Source: CAYSAQ01 sp964429235
GTDB lineage: Bacteria; Margulisbacteria; Riflemargulisbacteria; GWF2-35-9; DYQY01
NCBI GenBank assembly: GCA_964429235.1
Contig: CAYSAQ010000008.1
Location: 14,278 to 78,277, forward strand
Length of the DNA stretch: 64,000 nucleotides
Direction: 5' to 3'
The position numbers and the translations under genes were made by a program. Under the pieces are notes generated by a model that made no database searches, had not been told where the DNA came from, and saw only the letters and a program-made list of their open reading frames with translations. This document shows, piece after piece, positions 29,999-39,110 of this stretch; within the stretch, counting starts at the first letter, position 1; the number at the start of each line of letters is the position of its first letter.

Positions 29999-30777
29999 TA
30001 GTACAAAACAAACCGGACAACTATTTCGCCCCATTGTTTAATCTGTTCTATATCATCTTCTAATGAAGTAAACTTCCATTTTGCTAAAGAATTCTTAGCT
30101 AATAAATCTAATCTTAGATAACCAGACTTCTGTATAACATCTATATTAACCACCTCGCCTGTTGACTCCACCCAGAACTTCATACGTACTTCCGACTCTA
30201 TGCCTTTTGCTTTAGCCCATATTGGATATTCAGGTATCTCGGAATAAACAATATTTCTATTAACAATAGGGCCAACTATTTCCACATTTTTTGATGGACG
30301 TATATCAGCAACATCTTCTCCAAATTCTCCACCAGGAATATCTTTTGTAACTGCAATATCATTAGTTTTATCTGCATCAACAATTGTATTTGGGATAGAC
30401 ATTTTTGAAGCAGACTCCTCTTTTTGCTGCTCTAACGCTTCATCAACCTTGGGATCTAATTGTATTGCCTGAACCTCTGCAAGTTCGACTTCCTTAGCTT
30501 TTCCTACTGGGTCTTTTATTGTATCTACTTTTTCTTTGGGCTTAGCAGTCTCTTTCTCTTCACTCTTTGCTTTTGCCTTAACTACCTGCTTTTGAGCTAG
30601 GCTACTTTTTTTATTCTCTTGTTTCTTAGGGAAATCTTTTTCAACAACAAATGATACTTCTCTATAAACGTCTTCCTCTTTTTCAACATCAACAATGTTA
30701 ACGAGTAGTAATAAGCTAAAGATAATCAGATGCCCTATAAAGGAATATCCGAATGATTTCAGGAATTGCTTGTCCAT
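29998..30777 (-). CDS. tonB: TonB-family energy transducer
   Basis: A 259-residue protein with one N-terminal membrane anchor (about residues 9-28). A Lys/Glu/Pro-rich periplasmic spacer to about residue 165 follows, and then a C-terminal TonB domain (YPIWAKAKGIESEVRMKFWV, ending in VVRFVLY). TonB links the ExbB-ExbD proton motor in the inner membrane to outer-membrane receptors. The gene overlaps the exbD stop by one base and is last in an exbB-exbD-tonB run. A barrel protein encoded upstream at 31821-33302 may be the client. The domain is of the TonB/TolA class, so a TolA-like role cannot be excluded. Confidence 0.85.
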   Translation of the reverse strand: MDKQFLKSFGYSFIGHLIIFSLLLLVNIVDVEKEEDVYREVSFVVEKDFPKKQENKKSSLAQKQVVKAKAKSEEKETAKPKEKVDTIKDPVGKAKEVELAEVQAIQLDPKVDEALEQQKEESASKMSIPNTIVDADKTNDIAVTKDIPGGEFGEDVADIRPSKNVEIVGPIVNRNIVYSEIPEYPIWAKAKGIESEVRMKFWVESTGEVVNIDVIQKSGYLRLDLLAKNSLAKWKFTSLEDDIEQIKQWGEIVVRFVLY

Positions 30778-31187
30778 TAGATCTCTTCTTTTGCTTTAGT
30801 AGCTATTACTAGCTTTGTTGCTCCAGCCAAGCTTGCTAAATCCATTACTGAAATTAATCTTTCTACCTGAATACTTTTATCAGGTCTAAAAACTACCATC
30901 TTTTCTTCCAAATCAACTAGTTTAAGCTTTAATTGCTCAATCAATTCAGCTTCAGACACTAATTCTTCATTAAAGAAAATTTGTTGTTTTGCATTTATTG
31001 CTACTGATAAAGGATTCTTAATCTGATTTACAGGTGGCTTTTCCATATCAGGAAGATCAACCTTAACCCCTACTTGATTAACAAAAGAAGAGGTAAGCAT
31101 AAAGAAAATAAGTAATAAAAATACTATATCTGTAAGCGCTGTGCTTTCAATAGACTTTAAATAGTTCCTACGCCGTTTGAATTTCAT
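30777..31187 (-). CDS. exbD: ExbD/TolR-family proton-channel subunit
   Basis: A 136-residue protein. One membrane helix near the N-terminus contains ALTDIVFLLLIFFMLTS, with the conserved Asp that carries protons in ExbD/TolR. A periplasmic domain follows (VDLPDMEKP onward). The start is taken at ATG 31187 (MKFKRRRNYL). A TTG five codons upstream is possible, but GGAAAG lies between the two. The gene overlaps the exbB end by 20 bases. It works with ExbB as the stator-like motor that energises TonB. Confidence 0.88.
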   Translation of the reverse strand: MKFKRRRNYLKSIESTALTDIVFLLLIFFMLTSSFVNQVGVKVDLPDMEKPPVNQIKNPLSVAINAKQQIFFNEELVSEAELIEQLKLKLVDLEEKMVVFRPDKSIQVERLISVMDLASLAGATKLVIATKAKEEI

Positions 31188-31797
31188 TGTCTTCTTTCCC
31201 AATTAGAAAACTAAGCAACTCGATAGAGTTCTCCTCAACATCAAGAATATGTCTCTCAATATAATTTATTAAGTAGTTATAGGCTAAATGCAGCACAATT
31301 GCCACTGCCAAACCTACTGCAGTTGTAATCAATGCTTCCCAGATACCTCCTGCTAATACTGAAGCATTAACATTGCCTCCTAATGTCTCTATTTCCATAA
31401 AAGCCTTAATCATGCCTGTTACTGTGCCAAAAAAACCCATTAAAGGAGCTACGCCTGCCAATGTGGCTAAAACAATAAGGTTTCTTTCTAGCTTTCTTAT
31501 CTCTAATTCTCCGGCACTTTCAATAATTGCTCTTAACTCTGAACCACTCTTACTAGCATTACGCAATCCAACTTTAAAAACAGATGAAATAATTGATGGA
31601 TGAAGATTACAGTAACGATAAGCTGCTTTCACACCCTCTGTGTTGTATAGCTCCTTAATTGCTGGCAAAAAGTCATTTGATTTATTCATGGAGTGTCTTA
31701 AAAACTTTAATCTTTCAATAAATATTGCTATACCAATTATGGAAAATATAAATAGCAAATAAACTATTATCCCGCCTTTAAACAAAATACCTATCAT
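31168..31797 (-). CDS. exbB: ExbB/TolQ/MotA-family proton-channel protein
   Basis: A 209-residue protein with three membrane helices: residues about 8-26, 110-135 and 150-172. The conserved segment LATLAGVAPLMGFFGTVTGMIKAF is diagnostic of the MotA/TolQ/ExbB channel. The ATG at 31797 has AAGGGGGC six bases upstream. It is first of the exbB-exbD-tonB genes, 23 bases after the barrel-protein gene, and probably co-transcribed with it. It forms the inner-membrane pentamer that houses ExbD. Confidence 0.9.
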   Translation of the reverse strand: MIGILFKGGIIVYLLFIFSIIGIAIFIERLKFLRHSMNKSNDFLPAIKELYNTEGVKAAYRYCNLHPSIISSVFKVGLRNASKSGSELRAIIESAGELEIRKLERNLIVLATLAGVAPLMGFFGTVTGMIKAFMEIETLGGNVNASVLAGGIWEALITTAVGLAVAIVLHLAYNYLINYIERHILDVEENSIELLSFLIGKEDNEIQTA

Positions 31798-31820
31798 AAT
31801 ATTGCCCCCTTAGTTTTTAT

Positions 31821-33302
31821 CTAAAATATAATTTTAAGTTTACCATACAGAATACTATCGCCATAATTTCTGCCAGGTAAGTAATTGTTGCCTGCCGACA
31901 GGACATTTTGGACATAAAGACCAAAAGACCAATCACTAGAAATTGCTTCTTCATAGGATAAATCTATTTCAAAAACACCATCTTTATCAACACTTCCAGT
32001 TCTGCCAAACTCTGGAAGATAATAGCTTCCAACTATGCCTAGCTCACCACTTAAAATATCTTTCTTATAAGTAATTTCTAAAAATTCATTAAATAAATTG
32101 GGAACCTTTTTTGATACCACCGGAATATTAACCTTAGCACTAATACTCTCTGATGCTACCTGTAAAACAGGGAAATATGCACCCATATTCAAAATAGCCA
32201 CATCATTAAACCCAGTAAAAGCATAATAATCATCTGCACCTATATCATCTAATAAATTCAAATAACTATAATTACTAAAATCAAAATATAAAGTCTCATC
32301 CATACCATCAATTACACCATTCACAGACACTCCAAAACTAAAGCGCTCATCACAGCGCATAACAGCATCGTCCATTTCTATAAAATCTACAGAATACATA
32401 CTCTCTATTGTTTTTGGTTCATGTATCAACTGTAAATTGGTACGAATATCTAAATCACCTATAAGAAAAGTAGATTGATGATCTATCAAAAAATTAAATT
32501 TCTGGAAACCAACATTAGTCCACAACTGAATACCAAAACTAAGATTATTGGCTACTCCTTGGTAATCAAAATCTTTAGCTAAAACCAAATCCAACACTCC
32601 TAATTTATTATTGTTAGATCCCAGATATTTTAATTCAGCTTTTGCATCTAATTTTGTTCCAGATACAGAAATTGAACCAATACCAAACTTAGCATTATGC
32701 TCTATATATTGAACCGATGGATTGGCAACATATGCATTTGCATTTAAAAACCTAACTACGTAACTAAAAGGAGTCTTTGAATAATGATTAAAACCTAATC
32801 CATATATGCTTAAATTGCTTCCATCTAGTTGTTTTTGTTTTGTCATAAAGGAAAGATTATTCTCCGCATCTGGCTTGATAGCAAAAACGAAATCACCACC
32901 AGTATTTTCAACATTGTATATTGCAAACTTACTAAACCTAGAAAAACTAAAAAAATATGGCATTTTTGATACTGAATAACCATGATTAATAACAATATCC
33001 AAATAATTAGAAAGTCCCATAACGAAACTTACATCGTTATACATTAATTTATTCATATTCTCTGAAAGTTTTGTCTTTTCTAATAAAAAAGTATCTTTTT
33101 TTGCCCCACCATCTACCATATTATCTTCTGCTCGTAACCCTAAGCTTGGGATGCTATCAATTTTGTATGCACTATCTAGAACATTCTCATCTTTAGCAGT
33201 TACAAACAAATCTGGTAAAACAAAATTATCTTCTTTAGATGACTCTGCAAGAAGCATCCCACAACTAAGGACAAAAATCATAACTAATATAAATCTATTC
33301 AC
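31821..33302 (-). CDS. probable outer-membrane beta-barrel protein (493 aa)
   Basis: A signal peptide is evident (MNRFILVMIFVLSCGMLLAES). After cleavage the sequence has LPDLFVTAKDEN, similar to the short TonB-box region of receptors. Amphipathic strands then run through the protein to a C-terminal ILYGKLKIIF ending in Phe, the usual barrel-insertion signal. No TonB-receptor plug domain is recognisable and the length is short for one. The GTG start at 33302 lies inside the end of the TPR gene (8-base overlap), and exbB follows 23 bases later. The likely role is an outer-membrane protein energised by, or cooperating with, the adjacent Ton system. Confidence 0.7.
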   Translation of the reverse strand: MNRFILVMIFVLSCGMLLAESSKEDNFVLPDLFVTAKDENVLDSAYKIDSIPSLGLRAEDNMVDGGAKKDTFLLEKTKLSENMNKLMYNDVSFVMGLSNYLDIVINHGYSVSKMPYFFSFSRFSKFAIYNVENTGGDFVFAIKPDAENNLSFMTKQKQLDGSNLSIYGLGFNHYSKTPFSYVVRFLNANAYVANPSVQYIEHNAKFGIGSISVSGTKLDAKAELKYLGSNNNKLGVLDLVLAKDFDYQGVANNLSFGIQLWTNVGFQKFNFLIDHQSTFLIGDLDIRTNLQLIHEPKTIESMYSVDFIEMDDAVMRCDERFSFGVSVNGVIDGMDETLYFDFSNYSYLNLLDDIGADDYYAFTGFNDVAILNMGAYFPVLQVASESISAKVNIPVVSKKVPNLFNEFLEITYKKDILSGELGIVGSYYLPEFGRTGSVDKDGVFEIDLSYEEAISSDWSFGLYVQNVLSAGNNYLPGRNYGDSILYGKLKIIF

Positions 33303-35079
33303 CAGCTTTTCCTTCCTGGAACTTTATCTTCTCTTCTATTTCTTCCAATAGCCCTATCCCATAAGTCATATCCACAGCTTTGGCTTCTTCTATTGCTGAT
33401 TCAAAATCACCTAAACGATACAATGTCTGCACTAGTCCGTACCTTGCATCCATATCTCGTTCTCCTTTTTTATACTCTTTCAAGTAATCTTGATATACAA
33501 CTACTGCCTTCCCATATTCCTTGGCATTAAAATAACTATCTGCTAATGATATATACATCCCCTCATCTTTATGGTCTGGATATATAAGAAGCAATTCCTC
33601 GTAAATTTTTGCTGCATCAGAATATTTTTTTAACTTAGAATAATTACTAGCCATTATATTCTTAATAATTACTGTTTCTAAGTCATTCTTTACTTCTAAC
33701 AAATACTGGTCCAACAATTCATTTGCTTTGCTATATTTCTTTAGCTTTATATAAACTTTGGATAAATTATAAATGCTTTGTTTATATAAAAGATTGTACT
33801 TATCTTTTCTTACTGCTATCTGATTCAGCAATGACTTATATTTTTTTTCAGCATCTTTATATTTATGTAAGTTATAGCTAGAGTCTGCTGATTTTATCTG
33901 TATATTAAACCGATGTTCAGTAGACAATTTCTTTTGCTTTAATAACTTTTCAAATAAACTCTCTGCACGCTGGTACTCTTCCAACTTAAAAGCACTCCAT
34001 GCAAGCCCGTAACCAGCATAATCTTTCAATCCACTCTTGCTGTTGTATACTGTCTTATAATAATCATTCGCTTTTTTATAAGATCCTTCTTTAAAATACA
34101 CATCTGCCAACAAATACTTAACAGAACTACTAAAGTTTATTAACTCATTAAGAAGTTTTTTAGCTTCTTTATTTTGCTTTAAAGAGTAATAACTGACTCC
34201 TTTTAAATAACTAACTTGTTTTTTATAACCAATTGCTGAGTAATCTTTTAGAAACTTCACTGAAGCTGTAATAACAGCTGAGTATTTTTGTTCATCAAAT
34301 AACATTAGCATCTTAAAGAACTCTGAAGATTCTTTTAAGCCCTTATCCTTATAAGACAAAGAAAACTTCTGTGTTGCTGTTTTTTTCTTTCCTTTTGCGT
34401 AATTTGCAACACCCAAACCATAATCTACATATTCTTGTCTTTCTGCAGAAACAAAGTTTTTACTGATTGATTTCTGCAAATGAGCAATAGCTTCATCATA
34501 TTTGCCTGACTTAAGATTATTCCACCCCAAATAATACTCAGACTCTGGCGTGCCACCTATTGAAGATGTTCCAGAACCTATGCTTTCTAGTTGATACAAT
34601 TGAAAAACCAAATTAAGCAATTCCTTATTTGATCTACTATCAAACTTCAAATAACTATAAACATCATTCAGCCCAACCAAATCACCTTCCCAATACTTAC
34701 TAACTGCGCTAATTAAATGATAATCTCTCCAATTATTAAGTGATAGCAAGTCAGGATTAATCTTAGGAATAATATTTTTTAAGGAAGCATAGTCTTTTAC
34801 TCTATATTTTGATGCCAAATAAAAAAAAGCCACTTGCTGTTCAGCTTCCTGTGCTGAAGAATACTTTGCATTAAATTCTTTAATAAATCCTTTATAGTTA
34901 CCTGCGTAATAATTTTCAATAACTTTTAACTTTGGGTCTGTTTGGGTAACTTGAAAAAAAGAAGCATTTTTTAGAAGATTAATATGAACTATGTCATTTC
35001 GCTGATAAAGATCATCTATTAATTCATTTGAACAAAATGCAAATGAAAAAAATAATACAAATATCCCCAACAATTTCAT
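33295..35079 (-). CDS. secreted TPR-repeat protein (594 aa)
   Basis: The N-terminus MKLLGIFVLFFSFAFCSNEL is a signal peptide; Cys16 could make it a lipoprotein, though the lipobox is imperfect. The remainder is a series of TPR-like helix pairs, for example SEYYLGWNNLKSGKYDEAIA and YGLAWSAFKLEEYQRAESLF, covering about residues 170-580. Periplasmic TPR proteins beside Ton or barrel genes usually act as assembly or interaction scaffolds. It overlaps the barrel gene and starts seven bases after the MerR-DegV gene, so it is probably in the same transcription unit. Confidence 0.8.
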   Translation of the reverse strand: MKLLGIFVLFFSFAFCSNELIDDLYQRNDIVHINLLKNASFFQVTQTDPKLKVIENYYAGNYKGFIKEFNAKYSSAQEAEQQVAFFYLASKYRVKDYASLKNIIPKINPDLLSLNNWRDYHLISAVSKYWEGDLVGLNDVYSYLKFDSRSNKELLNLVFQLYQLESIGSGTSSIGGTPESEYYLGWNNLKSGKYDEAIAHLQKSISKNFVSAERQEYVDYGLGVANYAKGKKKTATQKFSLSYKDKGLKESSEFFKMLMLFDEQKYSAVITASVKFLKDYSAIGYKKQVSYLKGVSYYSLKQNKEAKKLLNELINFSSSVKYLLADVYFKEGSYKKANDYYKTVYNSKSGLKDYAGYGLAWSAFKLEEYQRAESLFEKLLKQKKLSTEHRFNIQIKSADSSYNLHKYKDAEKKYKSLLNQIAVRKDKYNLLYKQSIYNLSKVYIKLKKYSKANELLDQYLLEVKNDLETVIIKNIMASNYSKLKKYSDAAKIYEELLLIYPDHKDEGMYISLADSYFNAKEYGKAVVVYQDYLKEYKKGERDMDARYGLVQTLYRLGDFESAIEEAKAVDMTYGIGLLEEIEEKIKFQEGKAGE

Positions 35080-35086
35080 TAGCTAA

Positions 35087-36193
35087 TTACCTCTCATAAA
35101 GTATATTTACAGCTACAGACTCAGTTCCTAAATGTGCAGCCATGTAAAAGTTACTTTTCTGCCAAAATATTGGAATGTCACTACCTTTTAAAAAGGTTAT
35201 AAGCTCATTAAGGTTACGCTTATCACAGGTATAATAGACGCCTATCATTTTAATAGGGAACTTAGTACCCTTTAACATATTCTTTAACTGACCAACTAAA
35301 TCATCAACAGCATCTAACAAACTATTAGCTCTGGTAATCATCTCATAGCTATCTACTTGATTATTCATTTTTAACAAAGGGTGATAATTCATTGTTACTC
35401 TAAAAAGAGGATTAACAATCTTCTTAAAATCTACATCAACTAGTCCTAGGCTGGACATATTAAGCATTGAGGAAGCTACTAAGAAAGAAGAATGATCAGA
35501 AACTACCTGTACTAGATATTTCAAAACATCAGAAACCTTTGTGCCTTTATTTAGTTTGTCTCTAGTTATTATTGCCAACAACTCTGCAATCTGTCCAAAT
35601 GAACAGGTATCTACTATATGAACATTTACACCTTTTACTCTGGATGAGGCTACTTTTGCATTATTTAAAGAGTTGCTATATGCAACATTGGGGTGAAAAG
35701 AAATAATCTCTCTAGCACCTTCATCTACCATTTCAGAATATGCATAAATAAAATCTTCAACTGTAGGTGATTCTGTGGTTACCTCAGCACAACTAAGGTC
35801 TTTCACATCTTCTTCATTTATATTTACACCGTCAATAAATTTGCGGCCATCTAAAAAAATGTAAGAAGGTAATATGTCTATCTTATATTTTTCTAAATTT
35901 TTATCTTCAATTCCAGCAGAACTATCAACAATAATTCTTACTTCATTTTTAATTTGCTTCTTTTGTTTGTCTTTCTTATCAACTTGGTCCTTAATATCTT
36001 CTAAGGACATTCCTCTATCTTTATAATTTTGGATATCTTTTATTCGCTTAATAACAGCTTCACCATATATTCTTCTTTTACCTGGAACACGTAATAATGG
36101 TGAAATAAGCTCTTTTTCCTCCCAGAATCTCAAAGTTCTGGTAGTAATGCCAAACAAATCTACTAAATCTTGTATTTTATAAGTCTTTTTCAT
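35087..36193 (-). CDS. MerR-type HTH fused to DegV fatty-acid-binding domain (368 aa)
   Basis: ATG 36193 is chosen because GGAG stands six bases upstream; an in-frame TTG at 36205 would place that site inside the gene. Residues about 1-70 are a MerR winged helix (IQDLVDLFGITTRTLRFWEE, then RRIYGEAVIKRIKDI). Residues about 85-368 form a DegV domain: VRIIVDSSAGI, DILPSYIFLDG, TTESPTVEDF and VDTCSFGQIAELL are the usual fatty-acyl-binding landmarks. DegV/FakB proteins present fatty acids to kinases or lipid enzymes. Joining one to a DNA-binding head suggests a lipid-sensing transcription regulator. That is inference; the fusion itself is directly visible and uninterrupted. It lies upstream of the TPR-barrel-Ton genes, which it may regulate. 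Confidence 0.85.
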   Translation of the reverse strand: MKKTYKIQDLVDLFGITTRTLRFWEEKELISPLLRVPGKRRIYGEAVIKRIKDIQNYKDRGMSLEDIKDQVDKKDKQKKQIKNEVRIIVDSSAGIEDKNLEKYKIDILPSYIFLDGRKFIDGVNINEEDVKDLSCAEVTTESPTVEDFIYAYSEMVDEGAREIISFHPNVAYSNSLNNAKVASSRVKGVNVHIVDTCSFGQIAELLAIITRDKLNKGTKVSDVLKYLVQVVSDHSSFLVASSMLNMSSLGLVDVDFKKIVNPLFRVTMNYHPLLKMNNQVDSYEMITRANSLLDAVDDLVGQLKNMLKGTKFPIKMIGVYYTCDKRNLNELITFLKGSDIPIFWQKSNFYMAAHLGTESVAVNILYER

Positions 36194-36247
36194 GCTTAAC
36201 TCCAATTATACAGTACTATCTCCACAGTATATAGTAGAAAATTTACG

Positions 36248-37054
36248 TTATATTTTCAACTTTGTTTTTACATTACCTTTAAATAATATTTCATCACTGT
36301 CTAAATCTATTTTTACTGAGTCTGATTTGATCTCTTTATCGCTCTCAATTATCTTAACATGTCCCACCATTAATAGAGTACGAGATGAAAGTCTATAGCT
36401 GCATTTATCTGAAAAAACGACCCTGTCACCCTTTGAATAGATAACTCTTCCAACAAGATTAAAAACATTATTTTCAAAATCATATATCAACCTTTTACTA
36501 TTAATTGTATGACCATCACCTATTACTTTCACATTACTAATCAGTTCAACAAATTTATCCTTCTGATTAAACTTCATGCCATCGGCAGATACAACCCAAT
36601 TGTTTATATTAAGAAAACTCGCTTCATTATTAGATAGAATATTATTAAAAAATACTAATCTATCGGTTCTAACTATTACTTCATCATCTTTATTATTGGC
36701 AAGCACTAGTTCCACATCATTCATAACAAACTTCTTGCTAAACAAGTTTGCATCCACAGTTGATACACGCAATGACTTTACAGAAGAACCTCCATCACCA
36801 TCCGGAAAAACCCCATCATAAACACCTAAAATCATTAGCTTATTCTTATCAAAATATACAGAAGAATCTGCTCGCATCTCCCATGACAATAATTCCCTAT
36901 CCCAAATTCGAAAAACTACATCAGTAGTCTCCATCATGAATTGAGGATTAACTATACCAGCTGTCACTTCCTGCTTGATTTGGATGGAAACTAAAAAATA
37001 TATACAAATAAAAAAGGCAGATAGCGCAATAAGAATTTTCCAGAACTTCGACAT
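36248..37054 (-). CDS. LptC/LptA (OstA-like) LPS-export protein
   Basis: A 268-residue protein with an N-terminal membrane anchor (about residues 6-24). A chain of beta-strands follows with the repeating pattern of the LptA/LptC jelly-roll, such as VVSADGMKFNQKDKFVELIS, INSKRLIYDFENNVF and IKSDSVKIDLDSDEILFKGN. These proteins carry lipopolysaccharide across the periplasm to the outer membrane. The single anchor suits LptC, but the protein is longer than typical LptC and has extra OstA-type repeats, so it may combine LptC- and LptA-like parts. It supports a diderm envelope. Confidence 0.75.
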   Translation of the reverse strand: MSKFWKILIALSAFFICIYFLVSIQIKQEVTAGIVNPQFMMETTDVVFRIWDRELLSWEMRADSSVYFDKNKLMILGVYDGVFPDGDGGSSVKSLRVSTVDANLFSKKFVMNDVELVLANNKDDEVIVRTDRLVFFNNILSNNEASFLNINNWVVSADGMKFNQKDKFVELISNVKVIGDGHTINSKRLIYDFENNVFNLVGRVIYSKGDRVVFSDKCSYRLSSRTLLMVGHVKIIESDKEIKSDSVKIDLDSDEILFKGNVKTKLKI

Positions 37055-37081
37055 AATATAATTATATCAGTTTATTTAACG

Positions 37082-37666
37082 TTAAGCTGTCGTTTCTTCT
37101 TTGATTCTATTAATCTCTTCAAGAACTTCTGCCCACTTATATATCGCAGGGATATCTGGGATATTACTATATTTAGAACCTGTTTCAGACTTTAACCCTG
37201 CTGCAACCAATGCCTGTATCTCTTTATTATAAGGAAAATCTGAAGGGACATTGCCTATATGTTTCCAATACTGTGACATGGCTATCTTAGCGACACTTAC
37301 AGTATTTTTTAACTTATCGGAAGCATAAAGGAATGCTTTATCATTCTTACTAATAGCAAGACTCATGACATCTTTATTATCGAACAAATACTCATCTATA
37401 CCTTTAACTATCTCCATTACTACAAAAGAATTTGCTACACGCAATGCTGCCATAACAATATCAGCATCTTTCAGTACCCATTTTGGCATTGCAAATAAAA
37501 TTAAATTAACTTCATCTGGCGAACTATTCTCAAGTACTGCCAACATCTGTACATATGGCAATGTTTTCAAAAGCCAACCCATACCTCTAGTATTGTTTGT
37601 TAGTTTCGCAAACTTACTCCAGTTAGTTAATTTCGATGAATTTATTGCTACTATTTTTGTTTTCAT
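37082..37666 (-). CDS. DUF4116-like helical repeat protein (194 aa)
   Basis: The protein is helical and soluble. Segments such as DVMSLAISKNDKAFLYASDK followed by LKNTVSVAKIAM, and DADIVMAALRVANSFVV, match the pattern of DUF4116 repeats (a D-x2-VVxxAV helix followed by xALxYAS and LRND). No enzyme motif is seen. Its function is unknown. The gene stands between an LptC-like gene and the pmbA repeat element, with a short gap on each side. Confidence 0.6.
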   Translation of the reverse strand: MKTKIVAINSSKLTNWSKFAKLTNNTRGMGWLLKTLPYVQMLAVLENSSPDEVNLILFAMPKWVLKDADIVMAALRVANSFVVMEIVKGIDEYLFDNKDVMSLAISKNDKAFLYASDKLKNTVSVAKIAMSQYWKHIGNVPSDFPYNKEIQALVAAGLKSETGSKYSNIPDIPAIYKWAEVLEEINRIKEETTA

Positions 37667-37719
37667 AATCTATACTCAGAAATATATCGTTATGAATATT
37701 GATTATTCCCATTAGAATA

Positions 37720-37765
37720 CTCCTTCCCTTTTCAAGGGAAGGTGCCCGAAGGGCGGAAGGGCATT
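37720..37765 (+). repeat. composite palindromic repeat, third element
   Basis: Hairpin CTTCCCTTTTCAAGGGAAG, then a short hairpin GCCC-GAA-GGGC, then a third GGAAGGG arm. This repeats the three-part plan of the elements at 29850-29904 and 29954-29998 with a different sequence. It ends on the stop codon of pmbA, as copy 2 ends on the stop of tonB. Confidence 0.65.
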
Positions 37766-39110
37766 AAAGTCCAGAAATCATTAAGCTTTCTATGTACCAT
37801 GAAGGAGTAATAATATTCCCATTATAAGGGAAATTATCTGTATCACTGCCTAGCTCTTCAACAGAAGATAAAAGTTTCAGAAAATCACCAGCTATCGTTA
37901 TCTGTTTTACAGACTGAACTATCTTGCCATTCTCATACAATATACCAGTAGCTCCTACACTGAACTCACCATTAATAGTATTTGAGGTATGCATTCCCAT
38001 CACATTAGTTACTAATAACACTCTGTCCTTGTTCAGCAACTCATCTAAACTGGATTCTCCTGCCTTAACAATCAAGTTTGTAGGCTTAATGCTTGGCATA
38101 CTATCATAACTTCCTCTTACGGCGTTGCCGGTTGGATTAACACCATCTTTTTTTGCTGTTTTTAAATCATACAAATAACCTGCTAATACTCCATCATTAA
38201 TTAGTTCAGTCCTTTGACCACTTACGCCTTCACCATCAAATAGATAATAGCCAATAGTATCTTCTATACTTCCATCATCTTCTAAATTAAACTTACTTGA
38301 AGCTATTTGCTCACCAATTCTATCTTTTAATACAGATTTATTGTTATGAACTTGGTCAGCTGAAAAAAGACTAGCAAAAGTACTTAAGAACATTGCTGAT
38401 ACATCATTTCTAAAAACAACTTTGCACTCTCCACTATTAATTGCAGAAGAACCAAGCATTGAAGTAGTATTTTCAACTATTTCTCCAGCGAGTTTTGGGA
38501 TATCAATCTGAGCTAATCTTGTTTGATAAGAAAACCCTCCACCAGATTCCATTTGTCCATCTGCTTCAGCAATAACTTCTCCTTCAAACCCATAGAAAGA
38601 AGAAGACTGTTGTTTTAACTCACTTCCCTTTACTTGATAATAAAGAGTCCCACAGCTCTCAGAAAACCCTAAATGTTCAACATTTGTAATCCTATTGTCT
38701 GCTTCTCTTATTATTTTTTCTAGTTTTCTCAATGTCTCTTCTTTTTCTTTTACAGGCACACTATCATACGAGTCATCAATACCAATACTCTGAGTAGCTT
38801 CTACTATAGACTGAGGCATTACTAAAGAATCATCTTTTAAAGAAAGAGCGTTCAAGGCAACAACCTCTTTTATTTTTCTTGTTACAGCAGCTATTGAAAG
38901 GTCATTACCATATGCAAAACTGATTTTATGATCTTTCATAACTCTAATAGAATAACCAAGTTCTACAGATTCTTTATAATCTTCAACTTCATATTCTCTG
39001 CAAGCAATCTGTCTGGACTTATCCTCAGAAAGATATATATCCCATCCATCAACAGGCTGAGCATCTAAAGATTTAGAACAATACTTAAAGAATTCTTTTA
39101 TTATATCCAT
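37764..39110 (-). CDS. pmbA: PmbA/TldE metalloprotease partner subunit
   Basis: A 448-residue protein of the TldD/PmbA family, lacking the HExxxH zinc motif, as expected for the PmbA (TldE) half. Recognisable blocks include ELGYSIRVMKDHKISFAYGN, FDGEGVSGQRTELINDGVLA and NTINGEFSVGATGILYENG. TldD-TldE heterodimers cut unfolded peptides and are known from microcin B17 maturation and CcdA degradation. The start is immediately after the tldD stop, and GGAGG for this gene lies inside the last codons of tldD, so the two are translationally coupled. Confidence 0.9.
   Translation of the reverse strand: MDIIKEFFKYCSKSLDAQPVDGWDIYLSEDKSRQIACREYEVEDYKESVELGYSIRVMKDHKISFAYGNDLSIAAVTRKIKEVVALNALSLKDDSLVMPQSIVEATQSIGIDDSYDSVPVKEKEETLRKLEKIIREADNRITNVEHLGFSESCGTLYYQVKGSELKQQSSSFYGFEGEVIAEADGQMESGGGFSYQTRLAQIDIPKLAGEIVENTTSMLGSSAINSGECKVVFRNDVSAMFLSTFASLFSADQVHNNKSVLKDRIGEQIASSKFNLEDDGSIEDTIGYYLFDGEGVSGQRTELINDGVLAGYLYDLKTAKKDGVNPTGNAVRGSYDSMPSIKPTNLIVKAGESSLDELLNKDRVLLVTNVMGMHTSNTINGEFSVGATGILYENGKIVQSVKQITIAGDFLKLLSSVEELGSDTDNFPYNGNIITPSWYIESLMISGL

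Noticed and set aside
31821..33302. Full TonB-dependent receptor
   Set aside because: No plug domain is recognisable and the length is about two thirds of usual; described only as a beta-barrel protein.
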